NCBI RefSeq assembly: GCF_900105905.1
Contig: NZ_FNSV01000002.1
Coordinates: 124,001-188,000 of the forward strand
Direction of reading: 5' to 3'
From: Rhodococcus koreensis
Lineage (GTDB): Bacteria; Actinomycetota; Actinomycetes; Mycobacteriales; Mycobacteriaceae
DNA: 64,000 nucleotides
Shown: piece by piece, positions 9,271 to 18,435 of the stretch
How the letters are laid out: each line of letters opens with the position of its first letter
Position numbering within the stretch: position 1 is the stretch's first letter
Translations under genes and position numbers: made by a program
The notes under the pieces: model-generated
What the model was told of the DNA's origin: nothing
Database searches by the model: none
The model's input: the letters and a program-made list of their open reading frames with translations, nothing else

Positions 9271-9684
9271 ATGGTCATGAATCTCGCATTGTCGACAACA
9301 CTTCACACAACGTTCGCCGATGCCGTGGAACGCACTCGGAAGGCTCTGTCCGAGCAGGGTTTCGGAATTCTCACAGAGATCGACATGAAAGCCACGTTGA
9401 AGGCGAAACTAGGCGAGGACATGGAGGACTATCTGATCCTCGGCGCGTGCAACCCGCCTCTGGCCCACCGCGCAGTCAACGTGGACCGGCAGATCGGGCT
9501 GCTGCTGCCCTGCAATGTCGTCGTGCGCGCCGACACCGCCACCGAGAACAGCGTCATCGTCGACGCGATGAACCCAGCCCTGATGGTCGAAGTCACCGGC
9601 GAACCGGGACTGAACGACGTCGCCGACGACGCCACCACCAAACTGCGGGCCGCGATCGACTCCCTCACCGCACACCGGGCCTGA
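9271..9684 (+). CDS. DUF302-domain protein
   Basis: A 137-residue protein of the DUF302 family, small soluble proteins of unknown function. They are often encoded with CsoR/CstR regulators and sulfur-handling genes. The motif LGACNPPLAHRAV, with its Cys, and the block GLLLPCNVVV are characteristic. ATG 9271 sits four bases after AGAAGG; ATG 9277 is an alternative. It probably belongs to the regulon of the upstream repressor. Confidence 0.75.
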   Translation: MVMNLALSTTLHTTFADAVERTRKALSEQGFGILTEIDMKATLKAKLGEDMEDYLILGACNPPLAHRAVNVDRQIGLLLPCNVVVRADTATENSVIVDAMNPALMVEVTGEPGLNDVADDATTKLRAAIDSLTAHRA

Positions 9685-9722
9685 CACCCACACGGCTGGC
9701 GCCGTATACGCGCCCCAGCTGA

Positions 9723-10595
9723 TCAGGGCTGAGCGGGCTGCTCGCTGTCCCGCCACCAGCAGAAGACGAACAACGCCAGCGACGCGACGAGGGTGGACAC
9801 CACCCACACCGTGAGGGCGATGTCGACCCACGACCCGATCGGCGGGCTTCCCGGCAGGATTCCGCGCAACGGCACGACCGCGAACAGCATCGCCGCCATC
9901 CATCCGAGCATGTCCGTGTTGACGGCCCGCTTGCGCCGGAACGTCTGCAGCGCGACGAACGCGGCGAGCCCCGCGAGGATCGTCATCATCAGCAGGAGGA
10001 TGCCGGCGTAGATCAGGTTCCCGCCCGTGCGCGCGAACAACAGCGCGGCGCCGGTGCCGTTCCGCGAGAGGTCCGTGTCGACTGTCACCGCTTCGGCCCG
10101 CGCCTTCCACCCGTCGACTCTGCCGTCCACGAGGAGACCCGTGGGCAGCAGTTCACGGTCGGCGCCGGCGCCCTCGTACGCCTCCACGACCATCGGGTTC
10201 ACCTCGAACCGGTCGAACGGCCAGTACGCCGCGTTGCCGGTGGCGATGAACTCGGTGTCGAACGTCGTCGGTGCGGCGCCCGCCCGGAACACGATCTCTT
10301 CGTGACTGGTGCTCGGGAAGAGCAGCAGGGTGATGTCCCGATTCAGGGTGTCGCCGTTGGCGTGCAGGTACTCCTCGCCGACGGCGATCGTCACCTCGGC
10401 CTGCACCCGGTCGGTCGTCGGCTGCAGGGACTTCGCCGTCACCAGGACCACGACCTCGTCGTTGCTGCCCTCGAACGGTCCCTCGTCCTCGCCGGTGCGG
10501 CTGCTCAACCCGTACACGGTGAGCGACGCCGCGTAGATCAACGCGAGGAGCAGCGCCGGGGCGACCCATCGGAGGCGGGGATGGTGAGAGTTCAT
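9723..10595 (-). CDS. DUF4436 membrane protein
   Basis: A 290-residue protein. An N-terminal signal-anchor helix (VAPALLLALIYAASLTVYGL) is followed by a roughly 160-residue extracytoplasmic beta-rich domain. Three C-terminal membrane helices follow, near residues 195-215, 235-255 and 258-278. The arrangement and the YWPFDRFEVNP motif match the DUF4436 family of unknown function. The gene ends 13 bases after the stop of the neighbouring dehydrogenase gene and is read in the same direction, so they may be co-transcribed. Confidence 0.7.
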   Translation of the reverse strand: MNSHHPRLRWVAPALLLALIYAASLTVYGLSSRTGEDEGPFEGSNDEVVVLVTAKSLQPTTDRVQAEVTIAVGEEYLHANGDTLNRDITLLLFPSTSHEEIVFRAGAAPTTFDTEFIATGNAAYWPFDRFEVNPMVVEAYEGAGADRELLPTGLLVDGRVDGWKARAEAVTVDTDLSRNGTGAALLFARTGGNLIYAGILLLMMTILAGLAAFVALQTFRRKRAVNTDMLGWMAAMLFAVVPLRGILPGSPPIGSWVDIALTVWVVSTLVASLALFVFCWWRDSEQPAQP

Positions 10596-10608
10596 GATCG
10601 GCGGCGGA

Positions 10609-11769
10609 TCACAGGGAAGCGGTGCTGATCTCGGGGTCGATCAGGATCTTCGCGTGCACCTCGGGGTCACCCAGCGCGGCGAACGCGGATTCGACCCCGG
10701 GCAGGCCGACCGTGCCGGTGATCAGCGGTGTCGGATCGACCTTTCCGTCGGCGAGCATGTGGAGGGTGTCGCGGAATTCGCGGGGGTCGTAGGCGACGGC
10801 GAAGCGGAGTTCGATCTCCTTGTTGACCGCGAGCGCCGGCCGGAACGTGTCGGTCTCCATGCACACCCCGACCACGACGACGCGGGACCGCAGCGGGGCC
10901 CCGGCCAGGATGCCGTCGATGACGCCGGGCAAGCCGACGCACTCGAAGACGACCGGCCCGGACGGTGTCGCGCCCACCGTGTCGGCGAGGGCGAACGCAT
11001 GCCACCACGGCAGCCTCGGGATTCGGCGCAGATTCTCCATGGTGTCCAGCCCGAGACCGAGCACATCCGTGATCGAGGTCGTTTCCCGACGTCGCGGATA
11101 CGACGTCCAGGGCGACGCCGCGGCAGGGTCGACGACGACGTCGGCACCGCACTGCCGGGCGAGTTCGCGGCGGCGGGTGGAGAAGTCGGCGGCCACCACG
11201 GTACGGACACCGGTCGCCTTCAGCATGCTGATCACCGCGAGACCGATCGGGCCGCACCCGATGACGACCACGTTCCGGCGCTTGCCGACGTCACCCTTGC
11301 GCACCGCGTGCCACGCCACCGCCATCGGCTCGGTCAGGGCCGCCTTCTCCGCCGTCAGACCGTTCGGGACCGGCAGCGTCATCGACTCCTGCACCACCAC
11401 CTGTTCGGCGTAGCCACCGGGCGCCGAGGCAGACAGGCCGGTCAGGTGAATCCCGGCGCCGGTGCGGACGATCGGCAACGCCACCACCGCGGTACCCACC
11501 GGCCACCGCTTCCGGCAGCCGGGCCCGTAACCGGCAACGGTGCCGCTGAACTCGTGACCCAGCACGACCCGCTGGTGTGAACGCATGAAGTCGCGGTAGC
11601 CGGTCTCGGCGGCCAGTTCCGCCATCTCGTCGGCGTGCACGCGGGCGTGCAGGTCCGAGCCGCAGATCCCGCACCGGGACACGTCGATCAGCACCTGACC
11701 CCTGGCCGGGATGGGAGCCGGGACGTCACCGAACTCCAGGCGAGTCTCGGTGCAGACGACTGCCTTCAT
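10609..11769 (-). CDS. Zinc-dependent medium-chain dehydrogenase
   Basis: About 386 residues of the zinc alcohol dehydrogenase (MDR) family. The catalytic zinc ligands are visible in CGICGSDLH and GHEFSG. The NAD(P)-binding glycine motif is VIGCGPIGLAVI near residue 180. The lobe that normally carries four structural-zinc cysteines instead reads PIVRTGAGIHLTG, so the structural zinc appears absent. Family members oxidise secondary alcohols, diols or sugar alcohols; the substrate here is unknown. The ATG at 11769 has GAGGAGTCACC before it. The upstream in-frame extension is not conserved-looking. Confidence 0.78.
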   Translation of the reverse strand: MKAVVCTETRLEFGDVPAPIPARGQVLIDVSRCGICGSDLHARVHADEMAELAAETGYRDFMRSHQRVVLGHEFSGTVAGYGPGCRKRWPVGTAVVALPIVRTGAGIHLTGLSASAPGGYAEQVVVQESMTLPVPNGLTAEKAALTEPMAVAWHAVRKGDVGKRRNVVVIGCGPIGLAVISMLKATGVRTVVAADFSTRRRELARQCGADVVVDPAAASPWTSYPRRRETTSITDVLGLGLDTMENLRRIPRLPWWHAFALADTVGATPSGPVVFECVGLPGVIDGILAGAPLRSRVVVVGVCMETDTFRPALAVNKEIELRFAVAYDPREFRDTLHMLADGKVDPTPLITGTVGLPGVESAFAALGDPEVHAKILIDPEISTASL

Positions 11770-11897
11770 GGTGACTCCTCGGGGTGCGGCGGGGTCGGCC
11801 TCAGCTCCGAACGTAGAACACTCCCGCCGCCGGGACACGGCGATTGCCGAATGGCCCAGGGGTTGTCTCGGTCCGGCGGCGGGTGTAAACCGACAGC

Positions 11898-12434
11898 ATG
11901 AGCGTCCTCGGTCAGATGGACTCGTTTCGCCGCGTCTTTCCCACCGCCCGCCGCAACCGGGCAGACCTGTTTCGCTGGTTGCGACGCCGGCCGCAGCTGC
12001 TCGCGGCCGTCGGATTCCACGAGGTCGCGCTGGCGGCGAGCGCCCGGGTCGACCCCCGGTTGAAGGCGCTCGCCGAGATCAAGGCGGCCGCGCTGACCAA
12101 CTGCGAGTACTGCCTCGACATCGGATCGGCGTTCAGCCGTGCGCTCGGGGTCAGCGACGCCCAGTTGCGCGCCCTGCCGGCGTTCCGCGAGAGCTCCGCG
12201 TTCGACGACACCGAGAAGCTGGTCCTGGAGTTTGCCGACGCGATGACACGCACCCCCGCCCACATCGGCGACGACCTGCGGCGTTCGCTGCTCGCCGCCT
12301 TCTCCGAGTCCCAGGTGACCGAACTCGCCGCGGCCATCGCCTGGGAGAATCACCGCGGACGTCTCAACCAGGCGCTCGGTGTGCGGCCTTCGGGATTCTC
12401 CGACAGCGACTTCTGCGCCGTGCCCGAACAGTGA
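11898..12434 (+). CDS. Carboxymuconolactone decarboxylase/AhpD-like protein
   Basis: A 178-residue helical protein of the CMD/AhpD family. The redox motif is seen in EIKAAALTNCEYCLDIG, giving Glu and a CxxC pair near residue 75. A second conserved segment, ELAAAIAWENHRGRLNQALG, lies near the C terminus. Such proteins act as alkylhydroperoxidase-type reductants or small-molecule decarboxylases. It is divergent from the dehydrogenase gene with about 128 bases between, and converges with the DoxX-like gene. Confidence 0.75.
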   Translation: MSVLGQMDSFRRVFPTARRNRADLFRWLRRRPQLLAAVGFHEVALAASARVDPRLKALAEIKAAALTNCEYCLDIGSAFSRALGVSDAQLRALPAFRESSAFDDTEKLVLEFADAMTRTPAHIGDDLRRSLLAAFSESQVTELAAAIAWENHRGRLNQALGVRPSGFSDSDFCAVPEQ

Positions 12435-12462
12435 CGACAGCGTCGACGCCACCGCCGGACCG

Positions 12463-12888
12463 TCAGCGATTGCGGAGCCGCGTCCACCCGGTGAGCACGT
12501 AACCGAGCCCCATCCCGAGCATCCACGTGTCCTTCGCGACGGCGGTGCCGTTCTCGTTCGGCCAGATGCTGCCGGGGTTCCGCAGAGCGGGGGTCCTCGC
12601 GTACATGGCCACGAGCCCCCCGGAGAACCCGGTGAGTGCGGCCCCCGCGACAACGGTGGGCACGAACGGTGCGAGTAACGCTGCGCCCGTGCCGATCTCG
12701 GCGATCGACAGCAACTTGATGAATCGTTCCGGCGGAATCGCGTTCAGGAACGGGAACGCGCCCGCCGCCATACCGTGAACGCCCTGGGCGGTCTGCTCGT
12801 CCGCCGACCATTTCTGCAATCCCGTATGGAGGATGAAGCCCCCTGTCGCGATGCGTCCGGGAAGGTCGCCGAGTGTGGTCAGTCGCAT
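12463..12888 (-). CDS. DoxX-like membrane protein
   Basis: A 141-residue protein with four predicted membrane segments. An early RIATGGFILHTGLQKW block is typical of the DoxX family. DoxX-like proteins are small inner-membrane proteins linked to redox stress in actinobacteria, with no agreed reaction. The ATG is preceded on its strand by CAGGAGACCACC, a strong ribosome site. It sits between a CMD-like gene, with which it converges, and an MFS gene read in the same direction. Confidence 0.72.
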   Translation of the reverse strand: MRLTTLGDLPGRIATGGFILHTGLQKWSADEQTAQGVHGMAAGAFPFLNAIPPERFIKLLSIAEIGTGAALLAPFVPTVVAGAALTGFSGGLVAMYARTPALRNPGSIWPNENGTAVAKDTWMLGMGLGYVLTGWTRLRNR

Positions 12889-13044
12889 GGTGGTCTCCTG
12901 TCGTCCGGGTCGAACCAGAGAACTGTTTCCCCACCTCAGCCTCCCACTCGGCAGACGGCCGGGAGCGGTTTCGACGGAGCGGGCCGCCCGGTGGTCGTCG
13001 CCGCGCCCGCTCGGGGACGCGGCGACGACGTCATGACCAGCCGC

Positions 13045-14553
13045 TCAGTGGGCGAGAACCACGTCGGTCGCCGAGGTGGACTCGGCACCGGGTGCGCTCA
13101 GCTGCGAAATCCTGCGGGGCAGCGCGACGGCCACCACCGCGCCCAGCAGCGCCGAGATCGCGCCGATCACGAATGCGATGGTGATGCCGGTGTCCGTGTA
13201 GAAGACGGCGCCCTGCACGATGGTCGCGATGTGCGAGTTCAACACGGTGAACGCGATGACCGGAAGGATGGCGGGCAGAATGCTCTGGAACACCGCCACC
13301 ATGCTCGCCGTCGTCGCCTGCAATTGCGGCGGCACCGCGGCGATGAGCAGGTTCGGGATGGAGGCGTACCCCATGCCCATTCCCACTCCCAGGAGGGCGG
13401 CGAAGCCGATCAGCAGCGCCTTGTCGTCGTGGATCGTCGCCGTGAGCAGGCAGGCCGCGGCCATCAGCAGCATGCCCACGACCATCAGGATCCGCGGCCT
13501 CACGTTCCGGGGAACCAGGGTTCCGACGATCAGTCCGCCGATCACCACCGCACCACCCAACGGAGCCTGGAAGATCGCGAATCCCTCTGCGCTGATACCG
13601 AATCCGTAGCCGAGCCCCAGGATCGCCGGGGTCATGCACATCATCGGGAGCATGATCGTGAAGACCGAGGACGTGCCGTAGCAGAATCCGGCGCCGAGTG
13701 CCGTCAGGAATACGGGCCGCTTACCGAAGAACCGGATGTCGATCAGCGGGTCCGGCAGCAGAAGTGCGGACACGATCCACGCCACCAGCAGGGCGACACC
13801 GCCGGCGATGAACCCGAGGGTCGACCCCGACGTCCAGCCCCACGACGGCCCGAAGCTCACTCCGACGAGGATGCCGGCGAGTCCCGCGCCGAGGAGCGCG
13901 GCGCCGATCAGGTCGATGCGCGACCGCAGACGGACGGTCGATTCGCCGGTCGTCGCCCGGATCAGAATGCTGAGGACCACGAGACCGGCCAGGAAGAACC
14001 AGAAGATGCTCCGGAAGCCGAAATTGTCGATCAGCCAGCCGGTGAAGAACGGCGCGGGGATCGCGATGAGCCCCATACCGCTCGTGGCGATGCTGACCGC
14101 CAACGCCACCGTCCGGGCGGGGAAGACGTCGCGGATCAGCGAATAGCTGAGGAACAGGCACGGCACGAGCAGCCCGGTCAGGGAGCGGCCGGCGATCAGC
14201 ACCGCGTACGTCGGTGCGATCGCCGAGATCAGCGACCCGAGCGCCGACAGGCCGACGGCCGTCAGCAGCATCTTGCGCTTGCCGTGGGTGTCGGCGAGCT
14301 TGCCGATCAGCGGGCAGGTGATCGCCCCCACCAGCAGGAACGACGTGAGCAACCACGCACCCTGCGTCGTCCGGTAGTGGGTGACGATCTGCGGCAACGC
14401 GATCGAGATCATCATGTAGCTGACCGCGAGCATCTCCAGCAGCAACACGATCGAGGCGAGCGAGAAGATCAGTCGGGGCGTCCATCGCTCGTCGGTCGCG
14501 TCCTGCTGTCGCGTCCGAGCCGATCCGCCGTCTGGCGCATGGGTGACCATCAT
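13045..14553 (-). CDS. MFS drug/H+ antiporter (DHA2-like)
   Basis: A 502-residue membrane transporter with about 14 hydrophobic segments. The major-facilitator motif A is seen in GKLADTHGKRKMLL near residue 85. A motif-C-like segment follows in SGMGLIAIPAPFFTGWL. Length and helix number fit the 14-helix DHA2 drug-export branch; the substrate is unknown. A long open frame on the opposite strand (12775-14628) is a composition shadow and was not called. Confidence 0.82.
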   Translation of the reverse strand: MMVTHAPDGGSARTRQQDATDERWTPRLIFSLASIVLLLEMLAVSYMMISIALPQIVTHYRTTQGAWLLTSFLLVGAITCPLIGKLADTHGKRKMLLTAVGLSALGSLISAIAPTYAVLIAGRSLTGLLVPCLFLSYSLIRDVFPARTVALAVSIATSGMGLIAIPAPFFTGWLIDNFGFRSIFWFFLAGLVVLSILIRATTGESTVRLRSRIDLIGAALLGAGLAGILVGVSFGPSWGWTSGSTLGFIAGGVALLVAWIVSALLLPDPLIDIRFFGKRPVFLTALGAGFCYGTSSVFTIMLPMMCMTPAILGLGYGFGISAEGFAIFQAPLGGAVVIGGLIVGTLVPRNVRPRILMVVGMLLMAAACLLTATIHDDKALLIGFAALLGVGMGMGYASIPNLLIAAVPPQLQATTASMVAVFQSILPAILPVIAFTVLNSHIATIVQGAVFYTDTGITIAFVIGAISALLGAVVAVALPRRISQLSAPGAESTSATDVVLAH

Positions 14554-14884
14554 CGGGTCCTTTCGAATACCTGCACGGGAACTCGTGGCGGTGCCGCGGC
14601 AGTGCGGCGCGCCCGAGCCGGGCGGTAGGGGTGGGTGGTCACATTCGGTGGTCGAAGTCTCGCGAATGTGTAATTGACATCACAGTTCTCGGGAATGCGG
14701 CACGCCATGCGGCGTTCCGCCCAGCGGGAGGCCGACACGCCCGGTCTGCACCATCGCCCGGGAAGGGCCAGTTCGCGCCGCCGAATCGGGCGTAGCAGGC
14801 GCGGCGGTCGGTTTCTTCGTCGGGCACGGGGCTGGTTGGCGCGAATCGGTGATTCCCGCTCACCGCTCGAGCGAGGATTGACCC

Positions 14885-15556
14885 ATGGCCGCCATGCAGC
14901 GCGAGAAACAGTTCCGCCGGCTGAGAACGCCACGCTCGGCGGCCGTCGCGGGAATCGTGTTCGCCGCGTTCTTCTCCGCCAGCCTCGTCCTGCTGCACAC
15001 CGCGCTGCCTGCCGACCCGTTCGACGAAACCCCCTGGGTCGGAAGCGGTGAGACACGGATCAAGACGGCCCTCGTGCTCGCCCCGTTCGCGGGCATCGCG
15101 TTCCTCTGGTTCATCGGCGTCATCCGCGACCGTCTCGGCGACCTCGAGGACCGTTTCTTCGCGACGGTATTCCTGGGCAGTGGCCTGCTGTTCCTCGCGA
15201 TGGGCTTCATCTCGATGGGCGTGGCGGGCGGCGTCCTCGCGATCGCCCGGCACTCGGGCAGTTCCGCGGACGAGATCGTCTACTTCGGCCGCGAGATCAT
15301 GCTGCAGATCAACCACGTCTACGCGCTGCGCATGGCAGCGGTGTTCATGATCTCGCTGGGAACGATCTGGCTCCGGACCGGACTGATGCCGCGATTCCTC
15401 GTCGTGACCACGTACCTGCTCGCCCTGGCCCTGCTGCTGGTCGTCAGCTTCAGCCTGTGGACGACGCTGGCGTTCCCCGCCTGGGTGCTGCTGGTCAGCA
15501 TCTACATCCTGGTCACCGGACGACGCATGCGCGCCGCCCGATCCGAGTCACCGTGA
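14885..15556 (+). CDS. Four-helix integral membrane protein, unknown function
   Basis: A 223-residue protein with a basic N terminus and about five hydrophobic stretches, near residues 20-40, 60-78, 95-115, 145-160 and 173-210. An amphipathic loop (GDLEDRFFATVFLGSG) lies between the second and third. I recognise no family motif. The ATG at 14885 is preceded by GAGCGAGGATTGACCC. Upstream, 14554-14884 is non-coding and contains the divergent start region of the MFS gene. Confidence 0.6.
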   Translation: MAAMQREKQFRRLRTPRSAAVAGIVFAAFFSASLVLLHTALPADPFDETPWVGSGETRIKTALVLAPFAGIAFLWFIGVIRDRLGDLEDRFFATVFLGSGLLFLAMGFISMGVAGGVLAIARHSGSSADEIVYFGREIMLQINHVYALRMAAVFMISLGTIWLRTGLMPRFLVVTTYLLALALLLVVSFSLWTTLAFPAWVLLVSIYILVTGRRMRAARSESP

Positions 15557-15596
15557 ACACGTTGACCAGGGTGACGCGTCGACACCACCCAAGAGT

Positions 15597-16444
15597 TCAC
15601 CTGCGTGCGGGCGTGGTGGAAACGAAGTCGTCGATGATGCCGACCACCGCGGCCGGATCCTCGAGGTGCGGATAGTGGCCGATACCGTCGAGGACGGCGA
15701 GCCGGCTGCCGGGCATCGCCTCGTGCGCCGCGTAACCGTGCGAGACCGGGATGATGCCGTCGGAATCGCCCCAGATCAGTTGGGTGGGCAGACCCGCGTT
15801 CAGGTACAGCCGGCTCAGCGCGCTCACCGCCTGCCCCCGATGGTCGACGACCGCGCGGAGAGTCCGCAGGAACGCCTGCCGGGTCTCCGGATCGGACAGC
15901 GACGAATAGGCGTGCCACATCTCGTCGCCGCGAACCGACTGAACCCGATCGCCGCCAGCCAGCTGCGAACCTTGTTGCCGGCGTCGCGTATCGCTGCGGG
16001 CGCCATCAGGGGAAGCAGGAACTCGGACCCGGGCGCCGCCAGCAACCGCAGGGTCCAGTTCACGTCCGGTCCCAGTCCGCCGCTGCCGATGAGGACCAGG
16101 CGCTCACACCGTTCGGGATGCTGATAGCTGAACTGCATCGCCACCCCGCCGCCGAGGGATTGCCCGACCACGGTCACCCGTTCGATGTCCAGCTCGTGCA
16201 ACAGGTCGCGCAGCCACGCGGCGAACGCGCCCAGCGAGTAGTCGCCGCGCGGTTTGGCCGAATCGCCGTGACCGGGCAGATCCGGGGCCAGCACCCGGTA
16301 GCGCTGCGCCAACTGCGGGAGGACCGCGCGCCACGTCGCCGAACTTCCGGCCATCCCATGCACGAGCAGAAGCGTCTCGCCCTCACCGCTCAGCCGGTAG
16401 GCGACGTCGTCCCCGTGCAGTGCGATGTGTCGCAGTTCCGACAT
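15597..16444 (-). pseudogene. Alpha/beta hydrolase, frameshifted
   Basis: Two adjacent frames together make one complete hydrolase of about 282 residues. The first part (16444 to about 15946) has the oxyanion HGMAG and the nucleophile elbow GQSLGGG. The second (ending 15597) supplies the acid WGDSDG and the catalytic His in GIGHYPHLE. The frame changes at a CCC run at 15944-15946. Restoring one C would give a continuous IGVQSVRGDEMWHAY reading. The gene is otherwise intact, so this may be a sequencing error or a recent mutation. The substrate is unknown. Confidence 0.75.
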
Positions 16445-16602
16445 ACAGCGACCTCCCGATCGGGTGATGCAGCGGTCTCACGGTAACGATAGGGGAGTTC
16501 CGCTCGATATCGTCATCAACTGCGGCGTGGGAACTTGATCTTCGGCGCCGGGTTGATCTACACGGCACACCGACGTGAGGCTCGAAAACAGGAGGAATCC
16601 GC

Positions 16603-17349
16603 ATGAACTCTGTGTCGAGCCCGGCCGCCGCCCGGCCGCGTGTCCTGCTCATCGACGCCGACGTGGCAAGCTCCCTCGTCGAACGCCTCCGGGACGGAGG
16701 ATTCTTCGTCACCCGAACCTACGCGGAACCGGTGCGTTCGCGGATCGAACCCCCCGACGTGGTGATCGTCGACGCGCGATCACCCCACCTCGACGCCGAC
16801 ACCACCGTGCGGGGACTGAAGGCGATGCGATTCGCGCTCGCCATCGTGGTGATCGGCACCTTCCGTTCCGGCAACCGTCGCAGCGACCTCCTCGAGGCCG
16901 GCGCCGACGACGTGCTGGAGATGCCGGTCGGCGCGGACGAACTCGTCGCCCGGCTCCGCGCGATCCTCCGCCGTGTGAAACCCGAGGTGCCCGCGCCGGC
17001 GCCCGCCGGCAGCCAGGACCTGTGCCTGTGTGAGGAGCGGCACGACACCGACTACGACGGGTTGCGCACCACGCTGACCAGGACGGAATTCGTCCTCTTC
17101 ACCGTGCTCGCGCAGAACGTCGGCAGGGTCGTCACCCGCCGCGACCTCATGCTGATGGTGTGGGGTGTGACCGTCGAATCGAAGACGAACGTCCTCAACG
17201 CCTACGTCTGCTCCCTCCGGCGGAAGCTGGTGGCCGTCGGCTCGCCGTATGTCGTCCACACCGTGCGCGGTGTGGGTTTCGCCCTCGGCGAGGACGTACG
17301 CCCGGGGACCATCGACCCCGCCCGTCAGGTGTCCGTCGCCGTGTCGTGA
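16603..17349 (+). CDS. Orphan OmpR-type response regulator
   Basis: A 248-residue protein with a receiver-like domain (residues about 12-125) and a winged-helix DNA-binding domain (about 150-232). The likely phosphoacceptor is the Asp in VVIVDARSP. The usual conserved Lys of the receiver is replaced around MPVGADEL, so it may be an atypical regulator not switched by phosphorylation. The winged helix is marked by LTRTEFVLFTVLAQNVGRVVTR and YVCSLRRKL. The ATG sits after CAGGAGGAATCC. No kinase gene is adjacent. Confidence 0.78.
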   Translation: MNSVSSPAAARPRVLLIDADVASSLVERLRDGGFFVTRTYAEPVRSRIEPPDVVIVDARSPHLDADTTVRGLKAMRFALAIVVIGTFRSGNRRSDLLEAGADDVLEMPVGADELVARLRAILRRVKPEVPAPAPAGSQDLCLCEERHDTDYDGLRTTLTRTEFVLFTVLAQNVGRVVTRRDLMLMVWGVTVESKTNVLNAYVCSLRRKLVAVGSPYVVHTVRGVGFALGEDVRPGTIDPARQVSVAVS

Positions 17350-17446
17350 CACCGGCCCGCGGGAATGGTCACCTACATCCACCCCGACGCCGGCGCACAC
17401 CCGCTGGGCACTGCCTGACCGGGGATCCCCGTGATGCCCGGCCCCC

Positions 17447-18382
17447 TCAGGCCGCTGCGAAGAATGCGAGCGCGCGTTCGAGCACCACATCGGGCCGTTC
17501 GTCGACGAGGAAATGCGAGGCGCCGTCGACGAACTCCACACCGAAGTCGTCGGTGTGCCCCTCGAAGCCGCCGAGGAATTCCTTGCGCACGATGGGGTCC
17601 TCGGCGCCGACGAGCACCCGGGTGGGAGTGGCGAGCCGGGTGTGCCGGTATGCGCCCGTCATGATCCGCGCCGCCTGACGCATGATGAAGCAACGGTAGA
17701 GGGCCGACGCAGCTTGTGCGCGGGCCGGTTCGCGCAGCCGTCCGGCGAACAGTTCGACGTCGCGCTCCGACCATGCGTTCCGGTCCGTCGTGAAGCCGCG
17801 CAGCAGGTGGTACGTCAGCCGTTGACGCCCGCGGCCGAGCAGGAACGGACCGAGGAACGGCGCGGCGATCACGGGCTGGAACCAGCCGTGCCGTGCGATC
17901 GTCGGCAGCAACCGTGGGTCGAACCGGATGAAGGGGTGGGGGACACCGAGGCTGATCTGCTTTCGGACCCGGTGGGGTGCGCTCAGGCACAGCTCGTATC
18001 CGAGCAGTGCGCCCCAGTCGTGCGCGATCAGGCAGACCCGGTCGAGTTCGAGCGCGTCCAGCAGTGCCTCGACGTCGGCGAGCAACTGCGCGCGGGTGTA
18101 TCCGATGGGCGGGGCGTCGGTCCAGCCGGCGCCGCGCAGATCCGGGCAGATCACCCGGTAGTGCTCGGCGAGTCCCGGGACGACCCCGCGCCACTCCCAC
18201 CAGTGCTGGGGGAACCCGTGGAGCAGCACCACCGGTTCGCCGTGACCCGCCTCGGCCACGTGCATGCGCAGGCCGGGGAGCCGGACGTCGCGGTGCCGGA
18301 CCCCGTCCAGTGCGGGAAAAGTGTTGTCCGGCAATCCGTTCGGGCCGGATCCTCTGGCGTCGTCGGGAGCCGCGGGTCTCAT
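17447..18382 (-). CDS. Alpha/beta hydrolase, epoxide-hydrolase type
   Basis: A 311-residue alpha/beta hydrolase. The oxyanion motif HGFPQHWWEW and an Asp nucleophile in AHDWGALLG, instead of Ser, point to the epoxide hydrolase/haloalkane dehalogenase branch. The acid lies in VGAEDPIV and the base His in GASHFLVDERP. It would open epoxides or hydrolyse related electrophiles in the cytoplasm; the substrate is not evident. It is divergent from a TetR gene across a strong dyad operator, so it is probably repressed by that TetR protein. Confidence 0.82.
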   Translation of the reverse strand: MRPAAPDDARGSGPNGLPDNTFPALDGVRHRDVRLPGLRMHVAEAGHGEPVVLLHGFPQHWWEWRGVVPGLAEHYRVICPDLRGAGWTDAPPIGYTRAQLLADVEALLDALELDRVCLIAHDWGALLGYELCLSAPHRVRKQISLGVPHPFIRFDPRLLPTIARHGWFQPVIAAPFLGPFLLGRGRQRLTYHLLRGFTTDRNAWSERDVELFAGRLREPARAQAASALYRCFIMRQAARIMTGAYRHTRLATPTRVLVGAEDPIVRKEFLGGFEGHTDDFGVEFVDGASHFLVDERPDVVLERALAFFAAA

Positions 18383-18392
18383 GACTTCACAT

Positions 18393-18430
18393 TACTACGA
18401 TCATAGTGGTACGTCACTATGTTTATAGTA
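18393..18430. promoter_or_regulatory. 38-bp two-tier inverted repeat, TetR operator candidate
   Basis: The inner arms CATAGTG and CACTATG are separated by six bases (18402-18421). They are framed symmetrically by TACTA at 18393-18397 and TAGTA at 18426-18430. The element fills the gap between the epoxide hydrolase and TetR genes. It ends six bases before the chosen TetR start, fitting an autorepressing divergent operator. Confidence 0.72.
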
Positions 18431-18435
18431 GCCAG

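Noticed and set aside
12775..14628. 617-residue plus-strand open frame
   Set aside because: It is antisense to the MFS and DoxX genes and is made almost wholly of Arg, Gln, Asp and Gly, the usual high-GC shadow.
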